Assembly: GCA_030765525.1 (NCBI GenBank)
Contig: JAVCCK010000040.1
Coordinates: 1 to 11,310 of the forward strand
From: Candidatus Lernaella stagnicola
GTDB lineage: Bacteria > Lernaellota > Lernaellaia > Lernaellales > Lernaellaceae
Direction: 5' to 3'
DNA: 11,310 bases
The notes under the pieces are model-generated. The model saw only the letters and a list, made by a program, of their open reading frames with translations. It searched no databases and was not told the DNA's origin. Below, in pieces: positions 5,386 to 11,310 of the stretch (positions within the stretch are counted from its first letter, which is position 1; each line of letters begins with the position of its first letter). Made by a program: the position numbers and the translations under genes.

Positions 5386-7308
5386 TCACAAGCACGCCCC
5401 ACCCAAGACCCCCGCCGAACAATTCTCTTTGGAATACGCGCTGTATCCCACCGGGTATGTTTCGCAAAGTGTGACGGGAAGCCTTCCGGTCGGTTGTCTC
5501 ATTCCGAAAATCGTTTCAGCGGCGATTTCCAGCGCCAGAGTTCTGGTGGAATAGATCGCCAGGTAAACATCCACATCCGGAAACGCCATGATGTCATAGG
5601 GCGTCGCAAGAGCGACCATGATAGTCGGTATCCCAAGATCGAGTAACGAATCGACAAGGTCCCGCTGCTGCTGATAGTGAAATCCGTTGAACGTGCCGAT
5701 GATGAGGACGTCGGGATCGATTGCCGTGGTGTCGTTGACAATTTTTCGGATGGCCCAGTCTTTCGGATCTACGTCGAAATGTCCCATGGTTGCTTCGGGA
5801 TACAGTTTCCGAACCTCCAAAGCGAGCGACGTGGAGGAGATGTTGCCCCAGAAGGCGTCGGGATACATTTCCGATTGAAAAATCCCGGCGCTAAGCACAT
5901 GCAGTTTCATGTTCGAGTGAAGATCGAGGGGCCAAAGCGCGTTTTCGTTTTTCAACAGCGTCGCGGCACGGGCGAACAAATACTCCGATGCCTCTCTTTG
6001 TTCCGGCGTATCGAGAGCCTGAGCCTGCTCCTGCGGGTCCCTTTCGCGATCTTCGAAGAGGCAGTATTTCATCTTCGTGCGAAGTATCCTTTTGACGGAC
6101 AAATCGATTCTTTCTTCCGAGAGTCTCCCGTCGCCGATGGCTTCAATTACGGCATCGATTTGCCCATTCAGTTCCCAGGACCACTTCAGATTATCGGGAT
6201 GCATGGGGAAATCCGGCTCGCTGTCTCCCCCGGCATCCAGAACGATATCGACGCCGGCGGCAATCGCCATAACGTCGGGGTGTTCTTCCAAAGGCTCGGA
6301 CATAATCGCGCCCATGTTCATGTCGTCGGTCATGATCAAGCCTTGATATCCGAGTTCGCCACGCAAGATGTCGGTCAGGATTTTGTGGCTGAAGGTTGTC
6401 GGAACGCCATCGTCCAAAGCGGCAAACACGACGTGATTCGCCATAATCATATCCGCGCCGGCATCGATCGCGGCTTTGAAGGGCGGAAGGTATTTTCCCC
6501 TTATCGTCTGTTCACTTTCATAATTTACGATTCTGCCGGCATGGTCGTCGCCTTGCGCGGGTCCCTGTCCGGGAAAGTGTTTGACTGTGGCGATAATCAA
6601 ATTGTCGCGAAGTGCCCGAACGCTTTGCTGCGCATTCAATTCAAGATATTCGGGGTCTTCACCGAAACTCCGCATGTACATCGGCACTTCCCTGTATGGC
6701 GCGACAATCTCGACGACGGGCGAATATGGATTGTTAATTCCCAGCGAATACAATTGCCGGGCCATGATGCTGTAAGAGACGTAGGTTGAATCGCCGTCAA
6801 AAATCGCTCCAAGCCCCATGTTGCCGGGTTGGTCGGTACCTCCGGTCATATCGTTGACAGCCTGCGGGATGCCCCCTTCCTGGTCGCAGCCGATAAACAG
6901 CGGAATGGAATATTCCGCTTCCTGCGCCCAGGATTGAAGCTTGTTGGTGTTCGAGATGGTCCATTCAGGCCATAAGCCGATTCCGGTGCCCGGCTGAATT
7001 CCGACACCGCCTACTCCGATTTCCTCCACAAACCGACGCGCGTCTCCATAATCGAACCAAGGTAAGACCTGAGCTCCGACGACGTACATCTGGGCGATCT
7101 TCCGTCTCAGGGTCATTTGCCCGAGCAGTTGCTCAATGTAGTCTTCGTCGACTTCGCAAAAAGGGTCGTCCGGCGTGTCGTCGTTATCATTATCGTCATC
7201 ATCGTCATCGTTGTTGTTGTCGTCATCGTCGTCGTCGCAAGAAGTGCTGATTATCAAAGCGACACCCAAAACGACGGTTAGGATTGCGATCAGCCAAGTC
7301 GTTTTCAT
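5386..7308 (-). CDS. GH3 beta-N-acetylhexosaminidase lipoprotein (NagZ type)
   Basis: This 640-aa protein has a signal peptide (MKTTWLIAILTVVLGVALII, then STSC) with a probable lipidated Cys24. Residues 25-48 form an Asp/Asn spacer. The GH3 barrel shows GCDQEGG (140-146), FGEDPEY (215-221), KHFPGQG (243-249) with the general acid/base pair Asp254/His256 in DDH, and the nucleophile Asp328 in GLIMTDDMNMGA. A C-terminal GH3 alpha/beta domain (about 455-615) ends in RQPTGRLPVTL, as in two-domain NagZ enzymes of about 640 aa. It should remove terminal N-acetylglucosamine-type residues, perhaps from cell-wall fragments, outside the cytoplasm. Asp directly after the lipid Cys would keep an E. coli lipoprotein in the inner membrane. 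The ATG at 7308 has AAGGGGG 7 nt upstream and starts the signal peptide. The usual His of the GHG in this motif is Gln here. Confidence 0.92.
   Translation of the reverse strand: MKTTWLIAILTVVLGVALIISTSCDDDDDDNNNDDDDDDNDNDDTPDDPFCEVDEDYIEQLLGQMTLRRKIAQMYVVGAQVLPWFDYGDARRFVEEIGVGGVGIQPGTGIGLWPEWTISNTNKLQSWAQEAEYSIPLFIGCDQEGGIPQAVNDMTGGTDQPGNMGLGAIFDGDSTYVSYSIMARQLYSLGINNPYSPVVEIVAPYREVPMYMRSFGEDPEYLELNAQQSVRALRDNLIIATVKHFPGQGPAQGDDHAGRIVNYESEQTIRGKYLPPFKAAIDAGADMIMANHVVFAALDDGVPTTFSHKILTDILRGELGYQGLIMTDDMNMGAIMSEPLEEHPDVMAIAAGVDIVLDAGGDSEPDFPMHPDNLKWSWELNGQIDAVIEAIGDGRLSEERIDLSVKRILRTKMKYCLFEDRERDPQEQAQALDTPEQREASEYLFARAATLLKNENALWPLDLHSNMKLHVLSAGIFQSEMYPDAFWGNISSTSLALEVRKLYPEATMGHFDVDPKDWAIRKIVNDTTAIDPDVLIIGTFNGFHYQQQRDLVDSLLDLGIPTIMVALATPYDIMAFPDVDVYLAIYSTRTLALEIAAETIFGMRQPTGRLPVTLCETYPVGYSAYSKENCSAGVLGGACL
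7165..7236 (-). repeat. Asp/Asn low-complexity spacer in the GH3 lipoprotein
   Basis: The codons GAC/GAT and AAC/AAT encode residues 25-48, directly after the lipid-attachment Cys. It is the same type of tract, in the same place, as in the beta-helix lipoprotein. Confidence 0.85.
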
Positions 7309-7375
7309 ACGCCAACCCCCTTTTATGAGTACGCTTATTAATGCACGTTGCACATTCGGCCAAAAGTTCTGTTCT

Positions 7376-8971
7376 TCAATCCACCCTCAGTGTAGCCGGA
7401 TCGTCGCCGCGCAAAAAAAGCGCCATCCACTGCTCGGCGGCGGCGCGCTCGCTTAGCTGCATCCGCAGACGCGTGGCCGCGCGCCGGTCTGCCAACCGGG
7501 TCGTCAACTCGCTGAGAAATGCGGCGAACTCCGGGCGCGGCGGGTCGTCGTAAAGCAGCAGCAGGGTGTCGCTTCCGGCGTAGTGGTCGAGCAACGCACC
7601 CTCGTCTCGGCTGAGGCTCCACCAGAGCCAATTCAAATGTTGGCTGTCTCCCGAAAGCGCGCCGCGCTCCAGCGCCAGCCAATAGAGCAACATGGCGCCG
7701 TTGACCACGGTTTCTCCACGAACATCGAGCACCGTTACGTTCACGCCGTCGGCCGGCAGGCTTTCGTCCAATGCGGAGATCATTTCCGGCAGGTTGAGAA
7801 CCTTGTTCTCGCGCGACGATTCGGGTCGGAAGTCGATCACCATCGCGGGCGCCGCGGCGAGGAACACGGCGAACAAAAGTACGGCCATCGTTTTCTTGCC
7901 TTGCAGGCGACCGATGCCCGCCCCCACCAGCAAAGCCAAAGGCGGAAGGGCCGGAACCATCTGCCGCACGAAGGTGTGCCGCTGCCCCAACCAGAAGTAC
8001 AGCGCCGGCAGAATAAACGCCAGCAGCAGCGCCAGCGACTCTCTCCGAAACAACCGCCGTCGCCAAGCCAACGCGGTGAAGAACAAACCGAGCACGAGCA
8101 ACGCGACATTGAATCCGCCAAGTATCTCAAGCGGGCCGACCGCTTCGGCCATGAGCTGCCCGGTGCTGTGATGTCCCGCCGTGTGGCTGATAATGTCGTC
8201 GACGCTTTCTCTCCAACGCGGCAACCACCACGGGGCGTAGATCAAACCCGCCACCGCCGCACTGAGCGCCCAATTTCCGAGACGCCGCCAAGCCACCGGG
8301 CGTTGCTGGAAGACGGCGACGAGCGTCAGCAACAACGGCGCGACAATGAAGGCGCCGAAGGTCGCTTTCGTCAAAAGCCCGACTCCGGCCAAAACCCCGA
8401 GAAGCAGAGTCGTGCTCCATTTCTCCAGTTTCGCGTCGCGCAGCCAGATCGCAAAGAACGCGAGCGACAGGCCGATCAGCGTGCCGTCCGGGTAATAGAT
8501 GCGCGAGAGTCGCCAAATCGCCGGGATCGACAGCAGAACCGCCAGGCAGAGGGCGATTCGTTCCATCTCCTCTTTGCGGCGAAAAAGAAAAGCCAGGAGC
8601 ATCATGGCCGCCACGAGCACGGCCGTGTTGGTCATGGCAAAGGAAAGGTGGCGCAATCCGAAGACGGCCACGAGCGGCAACGAGAAGTAGTTGATCGCCG
8701 GGGAAATAAACACATTGCGGAACTGGTTGGTCTGTATGTGTATGTCGCGCAACCACGGCAGGTTGTCCGCCGCGGTTTGCAGACCGAGCGGGTATTGGAC
8801 GGCCTCGTCGACGCCATAGAAAGGATTGTCGAACACGTGAAACCAGAGCAGATTGACCGGCACCGGCAACACCAACAGCGCCAACACGAGCGCCGTGCGC
8901 CAAACGCCGTTTGAGGCGACGATCGATTGCTTGGCTCCGGGCACGGTTTTCGTTTCCTCGCTGCTGGCCAA
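7376..8971 (-). CDS. GT39-type (ArnT/PMT-like) membrane glycosyltransferase
   Basis: This 531-aa GT-C protein should transfer a sugar from a lipid-phosphate donor to an acceptor at the outer face of the cytoplasmic membrane. A first membrane segment (about 24-45) is followed by the loop with the catalytic-type acidic pair in YGVDEAVQYP (Asp55, Glu56). Later come YYPDGTLIG (159-167), LLTKATFGAF (199-208) and YAPWWLPRW (245-253), as in the family. About ten hydrophobic segments lie between 24 and 380, and a soluble tail occupies 380-531. The first codon is TTG, chosen because GGAG lies 7 nt upstream and no ATG or GTG fits better. The end (FLRGDDPATLRVD) is formed by dispersed repeat copy C. It lies 101 bp behind the sensor kinase gene and 67 bp before the GH3 gene. 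The sugar and acceptor cannot be read from the sequence. Confidence 0.87.
   Translation of the reverse strand: MASSEETKTVPGAKQSIVASNGVWRTALVLALLVLPVPVNLLWFHVFDNPFYGVDEAVQYPLGLQTAADNLPWLRDIHIQTNQFRNVFISPAINYFSLPLVAVFGLRHLSFAMTNTAVLVAAMMLLAFLFRRKEEMERIALCLAVLLSIPAIWRLSRIYYPDGTLIGLSLAFFAIWLRDAKLEKWSTTLLLGVLAGVGLLTKATFGAFIVAPLLLTLVAVFQQRPVAWRRLGNWALSAAVAGLIYAPWWLPRWRESVDDIISHTAGHHSTGQLMAEAVGPLEILGGFNVALLVLGLFFTALAWRRRLFRRESLALLLAFILPALYFWLGQRHTFVRQMVPALPPLALLVGAGIGRLQGKKTMAVLLFAVFLAAAPAMVIDFRPESSRENKVLNLPEMISALDESLPADGVNVTVLDVRGETVVNGAMLLYWLALERGALSGDSQHLNWLWWSLSRDEGALLDHYAGSDTLLLLYDDPPRPEFAAFLSELTTRLADRRAATRLRMQLSERAAAEQWMALFLRGDDPATLRVD
7382..7420. repeat. Dispersed repeat copy C (inside the glycosyltransferase gene end)
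   Basis: The third copy reads CCACCCTC, AGTGTAGCCGGATCGT, CGCCGCGC and an A run. It encodes FLRGDDPATLRV just before the glycosyltransferase stop codon. Confidence 0.65.
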
Positions 8972-9010
8972 ATGGGCTCTCCGACATTGGGTAGTGGGCT
9001 GAACGTTGCG

Positions 9011-9039
9011 ATTCTAAGCAAAACCGCGCTCGTCAACAA
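9011..9039 (-). promoter_or_regulatory. Possible promoter of the glycosyltransferase gene
   Basis: On the minus strand TAGAAT (9016-9011) is a good -10 box. TTGTTG lies 17 bp upstream, and TTGACG lies at a too-short 14 bp. It falls in the 101-bp gap between the sensor kinase and the glycosyltransferase. Read-through from the kinase gene is equally possible, as I see no terminator in the gap. Confidence 0.3.
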
Positions 9040-9072
9040 CGTGTCGTATTGATTTTGAGACTGTGGGCCTTC

Positions 9073-10326
9073 TCAGATTTGTCGTAGCGGTTGACGCACG
9101 GTGAATTCGGCCCACTTGCCAAGCTCGGAAGCGGCGGTGATGCGGCCGCCGTGCGCCTGCACGATGCGCCACACGGTGTACAGGCCCACGCCGGTCCCTT
9201 TTTGCTTTTTCAATTCCGGAGCATCGAGGCGGGAAAACTTGCGAAACAATTTCGCCTTGTCGGCGTCGGTGAAGCCGGGACCCTCGTTGCGCACGGCGAC
9301 GCGCAGCGTCTCGGATTCCGCCGTCACGGTCACATCCACCGCGCCGCCCTCGTAGCCGTATTTGACCGCGTTGCCGAGCAAGTTCACCAGCACGATTTGC
9401 ATCTGCCGCGCGTCGAGTTCCACTGGCGGTAGATCTTGGGATACATGCCGGCGTAGCTGCATTTTCTTCTCGAGAAGTTGCGGCGAAACGAGATCAATCG
9501 CGGGCTCCAGCAAGTCTCGCGCAAACGCCTTGTTCTCGGAAAAAGTCGGCGTCAATTCGCCGGTCTCGATGCTCGCCAAATTCAAATACTCGCCGACGAG
9601 GCTCAACAAATACTCGCCCTTGCGCTTGATGCGATCCAGCGTGTCCCGCTGCAGGTCACTCACTTCACCCTGGTATCCCCCCGTGATCAGACCGGCCAGC
9701 GAAAGAATCGACGCGACGGGGCTTTTCAACTCGTGGACCACGAAGCCGAGCATCTCCATGTACGCGTCGTTGGCGGCTTTGAGTTGCTCGAAGCGATACG
9801 CTTTGTCGATGGCGCGACTCATACGGCTGACGATCGCCGTGTGCAGTTCGATGTGGCGAACCGTGAACGCGTGCGGCTGACGCGAACTGTAGAACAGGAC
9901 GCCGACGACGCGCCCGTCGACCAGCAAAGGGCACGCGAGACTAGATCGAATGCCTTCTTTCACTACCAACCGGGTTGAGCGACTGTCGGGACGCCCCACC
10001 AGGTATTCTTCGAGGTCGTTGATCAATCGCGGCTGGCCCGCGGCGATCACGGTTTCGAGCGAACTATCGCGCAAATCTTCGGAATAGCCCGCAGCCAGCA
10101 AAACGGGCTCGTAATCCGCCAGTGTGAAATAGCTTCGTAGACGTTGATTTTCTTCCTCGACGAAGGCGATGCTCATGCGGTCGATCGGCAGAAACTCCCG
10201 CGTTTTCCGGAACAGAAAACGCAGAGTGTCCTTCAACGTATCGGCGTCCGAGATCTGTTCTTTTATTTCCTCGAGCGCCGCGTGGAACACATCCCCGTGC
10301 GGTCCCTTGGTCTCCAGTTCCGGCAC
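9073..10326 (-). CDS. GAF-domain sensor histidine kinase
   Basis: This 417-aa soluble kinase has no membrane segment. A GAF domain covers about residues 20-175 (VLFYSSRQPHAF at 143-154). A dimerisation/phosphoacceptor domain follows with FVVHELKSPVASI, phosphorylated His198. The ATPase domain has an N box (NLLGNAVKY, 315-323), NEGPG (347-351), LFRKFSR (360-366) and GTGVGLYTVWRI (377-388). It should autophosphorylate in response to a cytoplasmic cue sensed by the GAF domain. The first codon is GTG, fixed by AAGGAG 6 nt upstream. It follows the hybrid kinase gene by 54 bp, so the two are probably cotranscribed and may exchange phosphate through that protein's receiver domain. No DNA-binding response regulator is visible in the window. 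Confidence 0.93.
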   Translation of the reverse strand: MPELETKGPHGDVFHAALEEIKEQISDADTLKDTLRFLFRKTREFLPIDRMSIAFVEEENQRLRSYFTLADYEPVLLAAGYSEDLRDSSLETVIAAGQPRLINDLEEYLVGRPDSRSTRLVVKEGIRSSLACPLLVDGRVVGVLFYSSRQPHAFTVRHIELHTAIVSRMSRAIDKAYRFEQLKAANDAYMEMLGFVVHELKSPVASILSLAGLITGGYQGEVSDLQRDTLDRIKRKGEYLLSLVGEYLNLASIETGELTPTFSENKAFARDLLEPAIDLVSPQLLEKKMQLRRHVSQDLPPVELDARQMQIVLVNLLGNAVKYGYEGGAVDVTVTAESETLRVAVRNEGPGFTDADKAKLFRKFSRLDAPELKKQKGTGVGLYTVWRIVQAHGGRITAASELGKWAEFTVRQPLRQI

Positions 10327-10380
10327 AGTCGTCTCCTTAGGCTCTTCGTCCGTTCCACAGCATGTACGCGATTAGTATAT

Positions 10381-11310
10381 CTAGCGATCCAATATTTCGC
10401 GAATCCGCCCCGCCAGGTCACGAGGGCGGAAAGGTTTCTGCAGAAAGTTCGTGCCTTCATCCAGAACGCCGTGATTAACAATAGTATTCTGTGTGTATCC
10501 CGAAATATACAGCGCCTTCAGATCCGGCTTGATTTCATGAATCCGGTCCAAAAGCGTCTTACCGCTCATACCCGGCATCACAACGTCGGTCACCAGCATA
10601 TCGATGTCCTCAATGCGTTCGCGGCAGATAGCCAGCGCTTCCTCGCCGTTGCCCGCCGACAAGACGCGATAGCCAAGACGCCGCAATACTCGTTCGGCCA
10701 ACTGGCGGACCGCGATTTGATCCTCTACTACAAGAATCGTTTCCGAACCGGAAAGATCAGTGGCTTCGACCACGGACTCGGGCGTTTCAATTATCGCCGT
10801 TTCCCGGGGAATATAGATTTTGAATGTCGTACCGTGGCCGAGCTCGGAGTAGACGTTAATAAAGCCGTTGTTTTGTTTCACGATGCCGTAAACCGTCGGC
10901 AAACCGAGGCCGGTCCCGTAGCCGACTTTCTTGGTCGTAAAAAACGGCTCGAATATTTTGTCCAAATCCTGCGGGTCGATGCCCTCCCCTGTATCGGTAA
11001 CAGCAAACATGACGAAGTCGCCGGTAAGCTGTTTGTCGCGGACGGTTGCGAGCTCGCGTTCCAAGCGAACGTTTTGCGTTTCCAAGGTCAACTTCCCACC
11101 ACGGGGCATGGCGTCACGGGCGTTGACTACCAAATTGATGAGCACCTGCTCGATTTGATGCGGATCAAATTGAACGTTCCACAGTGCCTCGTCGGTAGCG
11201 AGTTCGAGTTCGATGTCCTCGCCGATCAACCGGCGCAGCATGCGCCCGGCTTCGGCGATGGTCTCGTTGAGATCAAGCGCGCGCGGATGGATGATCTGTT
11301 TTCGCGAAAA
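10381..11310 (-). CDS. Hybrid histidine kinase, C-terminal part (cut by window edge)
   Basis: The visible 309 residues have no start; the frame is open to the edge (FSRKQIIHPRALDLNETI), which is the link after a phosphoacceptor domain. The ATPase domain shows an N box (NLVVNARDAMP, about 59-69), DTGEG (106-110), FEPFFTTK and GTGLGL (132-137). A receiver domain follows from about 190, with the acidic pair Glu196/Asp197, phosphoacceptor Asp242 in VTDVVMPGMSG, a Ser in YISGY and Lys292 in LQKPF. All catalytic positions of both domains are present. The sensor part lies outside the window. Its own receiver could pass phosphate onward or act as an internal switch. It is the first gene of the visible minus-strand run. 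Confidence 0.95.
   Translation of the reverse strand, partial: FSRKQIIHPRALDLNETIAEAGRMLRRLIGEDIELELATDEALWNVQFDPHQIEQVLINLVVNARDAMPRGGKLTLETQNVRLERELATVRDKQLTGDFVMFAVTDTGEGIDPQDLDKIFEPFFTTKKVGYGTGLGLPTVYGIVKQNNGFINVYSELGHGTTFKIYIPRETAIIETPESVVEATDLSGSETILVVEDQIAVRQLAERVLRRLGYRVLSAGNGEEALAICRERIEDIDMLVTDVVMPGMSGKTLLDRIHEIKPDLKALYISGYTQNTIVNHGVLDEGTNFLQKPFRPRDLAGRIREILDR

Noticed and set aside
5677-6789. Plus-strand open frame opposite the GH3 gene
   Set aside because: All GH3 motifs are on the minus strand in an unbroken frame; the plus frame shows no motif.
7583-8914. Plus-strand open frame of 443 codons opposite the glycosyltransferase
   Set aside because: It has an extreme Arg/Gln/His composition, typical of the reverse complement of a hydrophobic GC-rich gene.

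Overview
The window looks like a chromosomal segment of an uncultured, fairly GC-rich Gram-negative bacterium. Two lipoproteins carry long Asp/Asn-rich spacers directly after the lipid-attachment Cys, and there is a two-gene histidine-kinase cluster. These would fit a deltaproteobacterium-like or related lineage, but no marker gene is present and the taxonomy is inference. All convincing protein genes lie on the minus strand, so the transcriptional order runs from high to low coordinates.

Right side (11310 to 7376): the C-terminal part of a hybrid histidine kinase (cut by the window edge), a GAF-domain sensor histidine kinase 54 bp downstream, then a GT39-type membrane glycosyltransferase. 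Next (7308 to 5386) comes a lipid-anchored two-domain GH3 beta-N-acetylhexosaminidase of the NagZ type. After an inserted mobile element (3097-5351), the host DNA resumes with a lipid-anchored right-handed beta-helix protein (2866 to 1349). Before the insertion the GH3 and beta-helix genes would have been only about 250 bp apart, so they may belong to one envelope-related neighbourhood.

Main discovery: positions 3097-5351 form a complete 2255-bp IS1595-family transposon. Its ends are 22-bp terminal inverted repeats (20/22 identical, both starting CGCGATTATGCACTT). It is flanked by a perfect 8-bp target duplication, ATAAAAAG, at 3089-3096 and 5352-5359. Besides the DDE transposase it carries passenger genes: a NYN/LabA-type (PIN-like) ribonuclease with an inserted four-Cys zinc ribbon, a 53-aa Lys-rich protein downstream of it, and a 48-aa ORF right behind the transposase. 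A strong hairpin terminator separates transposase and nuclease transcription. The transposase promoter has its -35 box inside the right inverted repeat, and its predicted start site falls on the ATG (leaderless mRNA).

Left side (1 to about 1240): no intact gene. It holds a probable heavily frameshifted gene relic (392-1082, minus) and the 3' half of an initiator tRNA (1148-1192, plus) whose homology begins at the anticodon loop. A rho-independent terminator follows it. This is what the distal attachment site of a tRNA-targeting integrative element looks like, so the gene-poor left end may be the edge of an integrated or decayed element. A dispersed repeat of about 35 bp occurs three times in the same orientation (944-978, 2939-2976, 7382-7420); the third copy supplies the last codons of the glycosyltransferase gene.
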